Below, piece after piece: positions 44,102 to 52,962 of a stretch of 64,000 nucleotides of DNA (position 1 is the stretch's first letter; every line of letters begins with the position of its first letter). The position numbers and the translations under genes are program-made. Origin of the DNA: Pseudomonadota bacterium (GTDB taxonomy: Bacteria; Pseudomonadota; Gammaproteobacteria; Pseudomonadales; Oleiphilaceae); the NCBI GenBank assembly GCA_002747395.1, contig PDPE01000036.1:18766-82765 (forward strand), in the 5' to 3' direction. The notes under the pieces were generated by a model, which did no database searches, was not told the DNA's origin, and saw only the letters and a program-made list of their open reading frames with translations.

Positions 44102-46849
44102 ATGAGTACTCGTTATATCGAAGCATTATTTAATCCGAAATCGATCTGTATTGTAGGAGCCTCGGAACGAGCTCAAAACCTGGGCGGTATGGTGCTGAGA
44201 AATCTTCTTGCCTCTGACTATCCCGGAAAGCTCTGGGTAGTCAACACATCAGGGTATGAGCAGGTACACGGCATCCCCTGTGTGAACAAGGTAAGCAAGA
44301 TGCCTTCCCCCACTGATCTGGCGGTTATTTGCACGCCTCCGGCAACTGTTCCTTCTCTGGTCAAACAGCTTGGCAAGGCTGGTATCAAAACTGCCATTGT
44401 AATGACTGGCGGATTGTCCAGAATGCACAGCAAAACCGGGCGCCCTCTCATGTACTCGGTGAAAGACGCAGCCCAGAAAACGGGGATCAGGATTCTCGGG
44501 CCCAACACCATTGGTGTGATGGCTCCATCCCGCAATCTGAATGCGACCTATGCGCACATGGGCGTCCTGCCAGGCAAAATTGCCTTTATCGGGCAATCCG
44601 GAACCATTGGCAGTGCAGTCATAGACTGGGCATTTGCTCGTGGCATCGGGTTTTCCCATTTCCTGACATTGGGCGACGGCGTTGATATTGCGCCAGATGA
44701 TTTGATTGACTATCTCGCCCAGGACAGAACAACCAAGGCGATTTTATTGCACCTGGAAGCGATTAAAAGTCCGTCCCGATTTATTTCTGCGGTCAGGGCA
44801 GCGTCCCGTGGCAAGCTGGTGCTGGCGGTGAAGAGCGGGCGGGTAGGGGAATCCCAGTGGGAGCCGGTTCCGCTGCCGGACGGAATTGTGAACGGGGACG
44901 ATGTATACGATTCGGTTTTGCGCAGGGCCGGTGTGTTGCGGGTGCAGGGTCTGGATGAAATGTTTGACGCGTTGGAAACACTGACCCGCATGAAGGCGGT
45001 CAAACAGGACCACCTGATGATTTTGTGTAATGGTTTTGGCCCGAGCGTGTTGGCGGTTGACAAGTTGTCTTACCTGGGGGGTGAACTCACTTACCTTTCT
45101 GAAGATACCACAAAGGCGTTTGAAGCACTCCTGCCTGACTACTGGAACAAAAGTAATCCGGTTTCCCTGGATTACGGCGCGACCCCCCAACTCTATGATG
45201 AGGCACTGCAAATTCTCGAAAAGGATTACACCGTGTCCAATGTGCTGGTTATGTACGCGCCATCGCTAACCGAGGACAGCCTGCAAATCGCAGATTCGGT
45301 GATCAACCGATGTAAACGTTCAAGGCTGAATGTATTTACCTGCTGGTTGGGGCACACCACCATTCGGGATGCAAGGCAGGCGTTTTTCGAGGCCGGCATA
45401 CCGACTTTTTCTTCACCTGAAAAAGCCATTCATGCCTTTATGCACCAGGTCAATCATAAACGCAGCCAGGCGTTGCTTCGTGAAACTCCTTCCTCCTATG
45501 CCGACCAGAGCGTAGACCGCTCACATGCGCGATCTATTGTGATCCGGGCGCTTCGCAACAAACATTTAACCCTGTCAAACGAAGAGGCTCGTCAGGTTAT
45601 CGCAGACTATGGAATCAATGTGGTCAAAACCTGGTATTGTGATGATGAAGACGATGTTGTCGAAATCTATAAAAAGTTGGGCAATGCCATAGATATCACC
45701 CTGTTGCATGAGCAGGCTGCTCATCCTTTCCTGGAGGAAAAAAACGGTCGTGGTCGTTATCAGGCAACGATTCGAAGCCTCAACGACGAACAGTCAATTC
45801 GCCTTTCCTGTCAACAGCTGTTCCAGCAGTATAAGGAGCACTTTCCCAATAGCGGATTTATCGGTTTCTCGGTGCAGGAAACACATCAGCATATCGGCGG
45901 GCTGGGATTCAGTCTCGGCATTACTCGTGATAAGGTATTCGGGCCTCTTGTTGTCTGTGGTGCCGCGGGAGCCAGCGTCAACGTGATGTCAGACAGGCGT
46001 ATTGCATTGCCACCACTTAACATGACCCTGGCGCGGGATTTATTGCGCCAGACACATATGTACAAACTGTTGAAAGAGTACAGCTACCGGCCACGCCAGG
46101 ATATTCAAAGTGTGTGTGAAACCCTGGTAACACTCTCTCAAATCATTATTCATATTCCTGAAATCAAGGGGCTGGAAATACTCCCTCTCCTGTTCGACAG
46201 ATCCGGTGTGGTGGCAGTGGACGTGGCGATAGACCTGGCTGCCCCGGCCAAATTGTCTATTCAGCCATACCCTGAAGAATTGTGTGAGACTATTATCTTG
46301 CCAAAATCTCGAAGAAGGGCGTTGTTAAGGCCCGTGCGAGCCGAAGATGAACCCGCTCACATGGAGTTTTATGCCAATATGTCCTCGGAGTCAATACGGT
46401 TCCGCTTTTTTCAGTATCGAAAGTCGTTCAGCCATGAAGAACTGGCTCAGATGGTACAGATTGATTATGACCGGGAAATGGTATTTGTCGTGTCAGCGCC
46501 AGTCACTGCCGAGGAAGATTCACCGAACGAGACGCTGGGTTCCGTCAGGACCTGGACTGACGCGGATAATCTTCAGTGCGAATTTGCCGTAATAGTGCGA
46601 GATGATATGAAAGGGGAACGATTGGGCTACACATTAATGAAAAAAATGATCGACTATTGTCGCTCAAAGGGAACCGTGGAGATGATAGGATCCGTCCTTA
46701 CCGATAACCAGCCTATGCTTGGCCTGGCGAGAAAACTCGGTTTTTCCATTCAGTATAACCATGAAGAGGAAGTGATGGACTTGAGGTTGCCGCTCAACAA
46801 GGCCGAAAACTCCTGGCAAAGAGAAATGCTTGATAACGGTGTTTTTTGA
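44102..46849 (+). CDS. Pat-like bifunctional protein: NDP-forming acyl-CoA synthetase domains plus GNAT acetyltransferase
   Basis: A 915-aa PatZ/Pat-type protein. Residues 1-450 are the CoA-binding and ligase lobes (LFNPKSICIVGASE, GILGPNTIGV-like ILGPNTIGVM, IGQSGTIGSAVIDWA), residues about 500-720 are the ATP-grasp lobe (GLGFSLGITRDKVFGPLVVCG), and residues about 745-895 are a GNAT domain (LLRPVRAEDEPAHMEF, VIVRDDMKGERLGYTLMKKMI as the acetyl-CoA loop). Enzymes of this type acetylate lysines of acetyl-CoA synthetase and other proteins; the synthetase part usually lacks the catalytic phosphohistidine and senses metabolites. ATG at 44102 has TTGGAG upstream; an in-frame extension to 44012 is unlikely. 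Confidence 0.88.
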   Translation: MSTRYIEALFNPKSICIVGASERAQNLGGMVLRNLLASDYPGKLWVVNTSGYEQVHGIPCVNKVSKMPSPTDLAVICTPPATVPSLVKQLGKAGIKTAIVMTGGLSRMHSKTGRPLMYSVKDAAQKTGIRILGPNTIGVMAPSRNLNATYAHMGVLPGKIAFIGQSGTIGSAVIDWAFARGIGFSHFLTLGDGVDIAPDDLIDYLAQDRTTKAILLHLEAIKSPSRFISAVRAASRGKLVLAVKSGRVGESQWEPVPLPDGIVNGDDVYDSVLRRAGVLRVQGLDEMFDALETLTRMKAVKQDHLMILCNGFGPSVLAVDKLSYLGGELTYLSEDTTKAFEALLPDYWNKSNPVSLDYGATPQLYDEALQILEKDYTVSNVLVMYAPSLTEDSLQIADSVINRCKRSRLNVFTCWLGHTTIRDARQAFFEAGIPTFSSPEKAIHAFMHQVNHKRSQALLRETPSSYADQSVDRSHARSIVIRALRNKHLTLSNEEARQVIADYGINVVKTWYCDDEDDVVEIYKKLGNAIDITLLHEQAAHPFLEEKNGRGRYQATIRSLNDEQSIRLSCQQLFQQYKEHFPNSGFIGFSVQETHQHIGGLGFSLGITRDKVFGPLVVCGAAGASVNVMSDRRIALPPLNMTLARDLLRQTHMYKLLKEYSYRPRQDIQSVCETLVTLSQIIIHIPEIKGLEILPLLFDRSGVVAVDVAIDLAAPAKLSIQPYPEELCETIILPKSRRRALLRPVRAEDEPAHMEFYANMSSESIRFRFFQYRKSFSHEELAQMVQIDYDREMVFVVSAPVTAEEDSPNETLGSVRTWTDADNLQCEFAVIVRDDMKGERLGYTLMKKMIDYCRSKGTVEMIGSVLTDNQPMLGLARKLGFSIQYNHEEEVMDLRLPLNKAENSWQREMLDNGVF

Positions 46850-46880
46850 GCCGGACAGTTTTAACTGGTAATGCGGCAGC

Positions 46881-46945
46881 ATTGAAGGCTGAATTGAAGC
46901 CTGGAGAGCCGCATCCTTCGGGCTTGCCCGGATTCGGGATGCGGC
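46881..46945. repeat. Tandem duplication plus inverted repeat after the Pat-like gene
   Basis: ATTGAAG(G/C)CTG(A/G) is repeated at 46881-46892 and 46893-46904. A 9-bp inverted repeat follows, GCCGCATCC (46908-46916) with GGATGCGGC (46937-46945), without a T-tract. It may be a REP-like palindrome or the pause hairpin between two convergent genes. Confidence 0.6.
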
Positions 46946-46995
46946 GGATTTCAGGTGAACCTGAGGTCAAAAAGGTGAACTGCCTCTGTCAGGGC

Positions 46996-47925
46996 TTAAG
47001 CACTCTCAACGATTTTCGATCGATCTTCTCCCCCGAAAAGCTGGAGAATCCGCTCTATCAGATTGGCAAACTCAAGTGCCATCAGGGCGAATGTTGCATC
47101 AAATTTCTCTGCGGCGGTTTCAGCCTGGCTGTCTTCCAGTTTTTCGTCTACCAGCTCCCCGAATTTGATCCGTTTTACGGTCAGGTCTTCGTTGAGTACA
47201 AATGAAATATGATCCTGCCAGTTGAGAGCGATTTTTACTACACGCATATCTGCCTTGATATGGCCCTGTACTTCCTCACCTTCAATATCCAGACCCTTGC
47301 AGCGCACGATTGACTTTTCCTCTGCCCGGGATTGCAGTTCACACTCATCGCAAAGGGAGAAATCGAGCGATAACGCATCCTTACCTTGCAGCCAGGTTGT
47401 CATAATGGCAGAGGGGCTTTGTTTTACCTCTGGAATCATTACGGGCAGGGAACCCAGCGTTTTTCGCAGAAAACTGCTAAAATCATCCGCTTTTTTGGCG
47501 GAGGATGTGTTAATGATCAGCCAGCCATTTTTTGCATCAATATAACCCTGGGTAAATTGTGATCGCTTGAAGGCCTTGGGCATGAGTTCGATGATGATTT
47601 GATCCTTGAGTTCATCTTTCTCTTTTTTTTGCACTTTTCGGTGTTGCTCATCTTCAATCAACTGTACTCGTTCATCGAGAATTTCTTTCACCACGGAAGC
47701 CGGTAGCAGACGCTCTTCTCTTGCCAGTGAAAGCATCATGTTGCCGTTGGTGGTGTGTACCAGTTGGTCGCCATGTTTACCCAGGGGGCGTGACCAGCCT
47801 TGCCTGAAAAGCTCCTGGGGTGCGCAAGGCCGAATGGCGGCGCTGGCAAGCTTTTCTTCCAGTTGTTCCGGGGTCAGGGTAAATGGCTTGGTGAAACGAT
47901 AGATATAGATATTTTTAAACAGCAT
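46996..47925 (-). CDS. rdgC: Recombination-associated protein RdgC
   Basis: Ring-forming dimer that binds double-stranded DNA and limits RecA. The 309-aa protein has the family start FKNIYIYRFTKPF, the conserved PCAPQELFRQGWSRPLG, ILLxxRxERLLP-like LSLAREERLLPASVVKEIL, and LNWQDHISFVLNEDLTVKRIKF near the end. Length equals the gammaproteobacterial norm. It is divergent from the small thioredoxin-fold gene. Confidence 0.95.
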   Translation of the reverse strand: MLFKNIYIYRFTKPFTLTPEQLEEKLASAAIRPCAPQELFRQGWSRPLGKHGDQLVHTTNGNMMLSLAREERLLPASVVKEILDERVQLIEDEQHRKVQKKEKDELKDQIIIELMPKAFKRSQFTQGYIDAKNGWLIINTSSAKKADDFSSFLRKTLGSLPVMIPEVKQSPSAIMTTWLQGKDALSLDFSLCDECELQSRAEEKSIVRCKGLDIEGEEVQGHIKADMRVVKIALNWQDHISFVLNEDLTVKRIKFGELVDEKLEDSQAETAAEKFDATFALMALEFANLIERILQLFGGEDRSKIVESA

Positions 47926-48116
47926 GTTCTCTCTTTGTATTTTATATGATGGAATGGTTATGGTTCATTGGGTGTTTGATGAAAAATGAGGCGTCGGGTA
48001 AGTATTCAATGGCAATTTTGTTGTATGATTCCCCGGTCACATGGCCTGTGTAAATACGCAAGATGTGTTTTTGCGCGGAAATTATTGTCAAAATAACCGG
48101 TGAAATCCAGAAAAGA

Positions 48117-48404
48117 ATGAAAAAAGAAATCGAGCTCGTATTATACACCACTTTGGGCTGCCACCTTTGCGATATCGCAGAAACGGTTATTGTCGATGCC
48201 GTCGCGAATTTGTCGGCTGATAACTCAGAGCTTGCTGTGTATTTGACCAAAACAGACATTGCGGATGATGAAGGCCTGTTCCAGCGTTACGCAGAGAGTA
48301 TTCCCGTATTCAAGTTGCCTGTCTCGGACAGGGAGCTGGCCTGGCCCTTCGATAGCGAACAGGTTTTGCAGCTGTTGCAGTCCGAATTGTCATTCCATCG
48401 TTAG
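48117..48404 (+). CDS. Glutaredoxin-family (DUF836-like) thioredoxin-fold protein
   Basis: A 95-aa thioredoxin fold: LVLYTTLGCHLCDIAE gives the beta-alpha start with the C-x-x-C redox pair (Cys-His-Leu-Cys), followed by LTKTDIADDEGLFQRYAESIPVFKL with the cis-proline (IPV). Glutaredoxin-like proteins of this size in gammaproteobacteria (DUF836/YjeF-adjacent type) have no proven substrate. ATG at 48117 fits the fold; the in-frame ATG at 48063 would add 18 residues of unrelated sequence. Its 3' end overlaps the EVE gene by 15 bp. Confidence 0.8.
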   Translation: MKKEIELVLYTTLGCHLCDIAETVIVDAVANLSADNSELAVYLTKTDIADDEGLFQRYAESIPVFKLPVSDRELAWPFDSEQVLQLLQSELSFHR

Positions 48405-48848
48405 GATATGGTTGAATTGATCTTCGGTGACAGGCATGACACTCAGCCTGTTGCCTTTTCGCACCAGTGGCATATCTTCCAGTTCTGCGGTTGCCTTTAA
48501 CTCTTGTAAAGAGATAGTTCGCCTGAATTTGCGAATCAGCCTTACATCAACCATAAACCACCTCGGTGATTCTTCCGAGCTTTTCGGGTCATAGTATTTG
48601 CATTCAGGATCGAGCGCGGTGTGATCAGGGTATCCTTCCCTGACGATTTCCATCAGCCCGACAATGCCGGGTGTATGACAATTCGAGTGGTAGAAAAAAA
48701 CCTGGTCGCCTTTTTTCATGGCATCTCGCATCATGTTTCTAGCCTGGTAATTACGAACGCCGTCCCAATGCTCGGTTTGATTTGGCATCGCCTCAAGATG
48801 GTCAATTCCAAATACATCAGGTTCAGATTTCATAAGCCAATAGTTCAT
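48390..48848 (-). CDS. EVE domain protein (thymocyte nuclear protein 1-like)
   Basis: A 152-aa single-domain protein: YWLMKSEPDVFGIDHL at the start, HWDGVRNYQARNMMRDAM, GDQVFFYHSNC and GLMEIVREGYPDHTALDP are the EVE signature (YxxxSEP and RNYxARN). EVE domains are PUA-like folds thought to recognise modified bases in nucleic acids. Stop overlaps the convergent thioredoxin-fold gene by 15 bp. Confidence 0.9.
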   Translation of the reverse strand: MNYWLMKSEPDVFGIDHLEAMPNQTEHWDGVRNYQARNMMRDAMKKGDQVFFYHSNCHTPGIVGLMEIVREGYPDHTALDPECKYYDPKSSEESPRWFMVDVRLIRKFRRTISLQELKATAELEDMPLVRKGNRLSVMPVTEDQFNHILTME

Positions 48849-48898
48849 GCAGGTATCCTGTGGGTGCTGTAATTTGTTGTTGGCAAGTATCTACTCTC

Positions 48899-49001
48899 GC
48901 CGCCGTGGACAGTCTGTGCAGGAAGACGCTGTGAATACCTCGTAAGCTCGACTTTGGCATCCATGCCAAAGATGCTTCCTGCACAGACCGCCCACAGCGG
49001 C
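48899..49001. repeat. Nested palindromic intergenic element
   Basis: About 103 bp in the 299-bp gap 48849-49147, which has no gene. Outer arms GCCGCCGTGG/CCACAGCGGC (48899-48908 and 48992-49001), middle arms GTCTGTGCAGGAAG/CTTCCTGCACAGAC (48912-48925 and 48975-48988), and an inner arm pair CTTTGGCAT/ATGCCAAAG (48952-48960 and 48963-48971). Similar nested palindromes with an inner CGGCATCCATGCCG-type core occur in many copies in other marine gammaproteobacterial genomes as I recall, so it is likely an interspersed repeat. Confidence 0.75.
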
Positions 49002-49147
49002 TTATACCCGGGGGAAGTAGTTATTACGGGTGTGATTGACTATCATACTGATACAAACTCGGGATGCAATTGCCGGTCAAGGCGACTATACTGGCTAACT
49101 GAAAACAGTTTTCGGCAGTCTCGGGGTAGTCGCGCGTTGGAGTTTAA

Positions 49148-49354
49148 GTGTCTATGACAGAAGAGCAGTTCGCCAATTACTCAACCATTATTTTTGTAGG
49201 AGGCCTGATTGCCTTCATGGCCTTTATCATTTACGACCTGGCCAAAAAATCCAAAGCCGGTCGGTTTGGCATGATGATACTCTTTATTGGCCTGTTTACC
49301 GGCGTTGCCGGATTCCTGATTAAAACAATACTGGTTGAGATAATGGGCCTGTAG
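49148..49354 (+). CDS. DUF2788 family small membrane protein
   Basis: A 68-aa protein with two transmembrane helices: IIFVGGLIAFMAFIIYDLA (about 14-32) and MMILFIGLFTGVAGFLIKTIL (about 43-63), joined by KKSKAGRFG, the DUF2788 signature. Function unknown; widely conserved in gammaproteobacteria. GTG at 49148 has GGAG at five bases spacing, so it is preferred over the ATG two codons later. Confidence 0.8.
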   Translation: MSMTEEQFANYSTIIFVGGLIAFMAFIIYDLAKKSKAGRFGMMILFIGLFTGVAGFLIKTILVEIMGL

Positions 49355-49358
49355 GCGA

Positions 49359-50330
49359 TCACGTATGAATCGCAGGATCGAAAACCGTACTTTGGTTTCT
49401 GCCGTTGTGTTTGCTTTGGTACAGCGCCAGGTCTGCCTGTTCCAGCCACTCCTTGTAGTTTTTACAGCGTTTGGTCAGCATTGAAATTCCCAGGCTGATG
49501 GTAAAATTAATGGTCAGGCCTTCGTACTTTACTGTCAGGTTTTCTATTTGGGTTCTCAGCCGCTCTGCAAATATTTTTGCGCCCTTGTCATTGGTATCAA
49601 CAAGAATGACACCAAACTCTTCCCCACCATAACGGCCGGCAATGTCGGTCTGCCTGAGCGAACATCTCAGTAACCGTGATACTTCCCGAATCACCTGGTC
49701 ACCGGCCTGGTGGCCCCAGGTGTCGTTCACCTTCTTGAAGTGGTCTATGTCGAACATGACCAGTGAACTGGTGTGCTCATACCTTTTGAAGCGAGCATAT
49801 TCCTTGACCAGACACTCTTCCCAGTAGCCGCGATTATTCAATCGGGTCAGCTTGTCTGTGCGACTCAGGCAGGCAAGTTCTTCATTGGCATCTTCCAGTG
49901 CCAGTTTGTTGCAGGCGATGTCCGTTACATCGTAGATTATGATACAAATATGGCGAACGGTTCCGTCAACAGAAGTCAATGGGGAAATCGTGATGTTCTG
50001 GTACATGAAATCCGCAGCGCCGGTAATCGGGCGATAATTGAGAAATTTCATCAGGTAGGGGCGTTGCTCCCAGGTGGTAAATGCCCTGTTTTTGAGCATG
50101 AACACGGCCTGCGTCTTCTGGATCAGCCATTCCTTGTCAATAGTGGGGAAAACGGAAAACAGGTTCTTGTCTTTTACCTTTTCCGGGCGTATTCCACTGT
50201 GGTTTTCCATAAAGCTGTTCCAGACCCGAACAGTGTAGTCCTGGTCAACAACGATCAGGCCGACATCAATGGTCTGGAGCATATCCATCAACCAGTGAAA
50301 CTCGTTTATTTTCAAATCAGGGTCTTTCAT
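49359..50330 (-). CDS. PAS-GGDEF diguanylate cyclase
   Basis: Makes the second messenger c-di-GMP. Residues 11-135 are a PAS sensor (LQTIDVGLIVVDQDYTVRVWN), and 160-320 are a complete GGDEF domain: LTRLNNRGYW, FDIDHFKKVNDTWGHQAG, then GGEEF (residues 235-239) and an RxxD inhibitory site (Arg226-Asp229) exactly five residues before it. Both active and allosteric sites are intact. No membrane segment, so it is a soluble sensor. It shares its orientation with the REC-CheC gene 87 bp away. Confidence 0.9.
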   Translation of the reverse strand: MKDPDLKINEFHWLMDMLQTIDVGLIVVDQDYTVRVWNSFMENHSGIRPEKVKDKNLFSVFPTIDKEWLIQKTQAVFMLKNRAFTTWEQRPYLMKFLNYRPITGAADFMYQNITISPLTSVDGTVRHICIIIYDVTDIACNKLALEDANEELACLSRTDKLTRLNNRGYWEECLVKEYARFKRYEHTSSLVMFDIDHFKKVNDTWGHQAGDQVIREVSRLLRCSLRQTDIAGRYGGEEFGVILVDTNDKGAKIFAERLRTQIENLTVKYEGLTINFTISLGISMLTKRCKNYKEWLEQADLALYQSKHNGRNQSTVFDPAIHT

Positions 50331-50417
50331 ATCACTTCTTCTGTCTGTTTACTGTAAACCGGAATGCATCTTCGGTGAAATGGGCTACCTTGGCCTTTTC
50401 GCCCGAAACGAAAGCTG

Positions 50418-51458
50418 TTACATCAAAAATGACAGCTTTTTCTTCAACTTGCCGACTGAATCTTCCGTCAACAAGAGCAGAAGATCGCAGGTGATATCGT
50501 AGTTTTCAATTTTATAGGCTATTTCGATTGCCAGTGTTTTTTTCCAGCGGTTTGAACCACTTTTGACCAGATTGGCCACCTTGACGTGCTGGCCAATAAC
50601 AACCGGGTGGCCAAGACTGAAAGAAATATCGAGCTGTTGGGCAATGCCGTTGGTACAGGCGCCCACCAGTATGCTGGCAATATCCATGAGAAGCTCAAGC
50701 TCGGCCGTACGATCTATTTCTCCCCGATATTTCAACAGACTGGCCATATCCTTAAAATTGGAGTCACTGAAGATGACCAATGCTTCACCCGCGACACCCG
50801 AACCAATAAACCCCTGGCAAACGGCTGAAAATGTCTCTTTCTGTTCGGCAAACGCCAGGGCCATTTCCAGCTCGCCCACTTCCATAAAATTGACTTTGGG
50901 TATGGGAAGCTTCACGAATACATTGAGTAATCTGGCAAGCAGGTCAGCAGCTTGCCCCATCGCGACATTGCTGATTTCCTGAATGCAATCAAGAAAATTG
51001 GATGGCCCCGCCTGTGAAACCATTGCCTCGGCAGAGGTTCTTCCAACATCCTCAGGGGTGGTCTCATTCTGTGTTGGCGTATCGTCCGACGGTCGGTAAA
51101 CACCATAGTCGAACAGAATTTGTTTGACCTGGTCGGGGTTCACCGGCTTTTTGATAAATGCAAGAGCACCGAGTTTTTTAACCCTGGTGTGAGCCTCTGG
51201 CTGAATGTCGCCGGATACCACGATAATCAGGGAAGACAGGTTTTGCCTGTTGACTTCTGTCAGCACTTCATATCCGTCCATAACCGGCATATTCAGGTCG
51301 AGAAACATTACCTCTCCCTTGCCTGCTGTCAAGGCATCAAGACCCTCAGCACCATTTTTGGCAAAGGTAACATCGGCGTTCCAGTCTGCAGGCAGAATTC
51401 TCGCCATCTGCTTTCGAGCTATTGCAGAGTCATCACAAATGAGAACCGGGATAGTCAT
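50418..51458 (-). CDS. Response regulator with C-terminal CheC-type phosphatase domain
   Basis: A 346-aa protein. REC domain (1-118): acidic pair Asp9/Asp10, phospho-acceptor Asp54 in MFLDLNMPVMDG, Ser82 region, Lys103/104. The C-terminal domain (about 153-346) is CheC/CheX-like: first helix FLDCIQEISNVAMGQAADLL keeps the E-x2-N phosphatase pair (Glu161/Asn164), the second motif LLMDIASILVGACTNG has Asp and Ser instead, so only one active site is expected. CheC-type proteins dephosphorylate CheY-P. A self-contained receiver-phosphatase could act on itself or on a partner. Confidence 0.85.
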   Translation of the reverse strand: MTIPVLICDDSAIARKQMARILPADWNADVTFAKNGAEGLDALTAGKGEVMFLDLNMPVMDGYEVLTEVNRQNLSSLIIVVSGDIQPEAHTRVKKLGALAFIKKPVNPDQVKQILFDYGVYRPSDDTPTQNETTPEDVGRTSAEAMVSQAGPSNFLDCIQEISNVAMGQAADLLARLLNVFVKLPIPKVNFMEVGELEMALAFAEQKETFSAVCQGFIGSGVAGEALVIFSDSNFKDMASLLKYRGEIDRTAELELLMDIASILVGACTNGIAQQLDISFSLGHPVVIGQHVKVANLVKSGSNRWKKTLAIEIAYKIENYDITCDLLLLLTEDSVGKLKKKLSFLM

Positions 51459-51463
51459 AACAC

Positions 51464-52822
51464 TTACCTTTTTGCAGCGCGTCTTGCTGCAGAGGTGGAA
51501 AAGTCTCTTCTTTTGAATCCCGGAGAAAAGTCAACGGGATTTTCTTCGTTATCAAGCCCTTGTGCGAAGTAACGCCCTGACTTCAAGTCATACGTTACCT
51601 CAACCGTGCTCCAGAGTAATGGCTTTTCATAATAGTTGATTGTATGGGCTTCGGATACGCGCCACAGGGTATTGTTCTTGTCGTATTCTTCGGCAAGAAC
51701 GATCTGCCAACTGTCTTCATCGAGGAAGAATCGGCGTTTGTGGTAAATATGCCTGAGGCCTTTCCGAAGTATTCCTTCTATCACCCATACCCGATGGAGT
51801 TCGTATCGAGCCAGTGACTGGTCAATATGACGGGGCCTGATAATGTCTTTGATTTCCAGCTCCTTGCTGTCAAGTTTGTAGGCGTTGTAGGGGATGTAGA
51901 TTTCTTTTTTACCTGTAACTGTCCAGTGATACTGGTTCGGCGCCCCGTTATACATGTCCAGCTGATCAATGGTTCTCAAGGAGGAACTGTTTGGCAAGTC
52001 TGTACTATATTCCATGGCGGGAGCACGCCTCAGCCTTCTTTCGCCCGTCTGGTAACGCCAGGCTTTTCTTGGCGAGTGCACCTGATCCAGGGTTTCATGT
52101 ACGAGATTGAGTGTGCCGGCGAGTTTTGTTGGCGATAGTATTTTTGTGCGCAAATAAAAAATTTTGTTGTCAATTTCCTTGAGGGTAATACCGGGTTCAC
52201 TATAAGCAAAATAGTAGGAGTATTCTACACGGATTGGCCTGTATCTGCCTTCGATGGTCGGTGTGACAAATGAAGAGCGAAAAAACGCCTGTTCTCCTCT
52301 GTAACGCAAGATATGATTCCAAAGTATTTCCAGGCCGTTACCGGGAACGGGAAAAGGACTGGTTGCCATTGTGTTTTTGACGCCATTGCCATTTTCCAAT
52401 AACTCGGATTCGACAGCATTTTTTTTCAGTGTGGCATAAATTCTTGCCGGGTAGGAGGCACTTCGTCTGCTCGGGTAAACATTCAGGTAGTAATCTGGCG
52501 CGTATTGCCTGACAAGTTGTTGCTGACCTTCAGTCAGGTTCGACTTGTACAGGTTGATATTGGAGCTGTCAATTTTGAATTCGGGGATGTCAGCCGAGAA
52601 TGGGTCGATATGGGGGGCACCTGTCCGGTAGCCTTCGGGCAGAGTGGTAATTCCCCCGGTCCAGGGCGGGATAGTGCCTTCAGGGTTGCCTTGCCGTTCA
52701 GCCCCCAGTGGAGTCAGTTCCTTGCCAAGTTTGTCGGCCTCCTGTTGGGAAACCTTGCCATAGCTTGTTCCGGATAACCCCAAGGATAGTGAGATAATGA
52801 GTATTCGACTGAGGTTCTTCAA
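51464..52822 (-). CDS. DUF1329 family exported protein
   Basis: A 452-aa protein with a signal peptide (KNLSRILIISLSLGLSGTSYG, then KVSQQEADKLGK). Mature region shows the DUF1329 pattern: LTPLGAERQGNPEGTIPPWTGGI, VYPSRRSASYP, LRYRGEQAFFRS, DLPNSSSLRTIDQLDMYNGAPNQYHWTV. Members are outer-membrane-associated and often lie beside porin-like or transport genes; function unknown. No ATG is suitable; TTG at 52822 with CGAGAGAT upstream starts the signal peptide. It is next to the REC-CheC gene, 5 bp apart. Confidence 0.82.
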   Translation of the reverse strand: MKNLSRILIISLSLGLSGTSYGKVSQQEADKLGKELTPLGAERQGNPEGTIPPWTGGITTLPEGYRTGAPHIDPFSADIPEFKIDSSNINLYKSNLTEGQQQLVRQYAPDYYLNVYPSRRSASYPARIYATLKKNAVESELLENGNGVKNTMATSPFPVPGNGLEILWNHILRYRGEQAFFRSSFVTPTIEGRYRPIRVEYSYYFAYSEPGITLKEIDNKIFYLRTKILSPTKLAGTLNLVHETLDQVHSPRKAWRYQTGERRLRRAPAMEYSTDLPNSSSLRTIDQLDMYNGAPNQYHWTVTGKKEIYIPYNAYKLDSKELEIKDIIRPRHIDQSLARYELHRVWVIEGILRKGLRHIYHKRRFFLDEDSWQIVLAEEYDKNNTLWRVSEAHTINYYEKPLLWSTVEVTYDLKSGRYFAQGLDNEENPVDFSPGFKRRDFSTSAARRAAKR

Positions 52823-52962
52823 TTTGATATCTCTCGTTAATCTGACTTTTACCAACGTCCGGCGGCTCAAAACCGGCTACGGCTGTTTTCTCAAGAACGG
52901 AGGCCTTTGCTTCCAGAATAGTAGAAGAATGGTAATGTGTCATAAAATCAACGAGTAAAAGT

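Noticed and set aside
46908..46945. Rho-independent terminator after the Pat-like gene
   Set aside because: Good stem but no T-tract on either side, so listed only as an inverted repeat.
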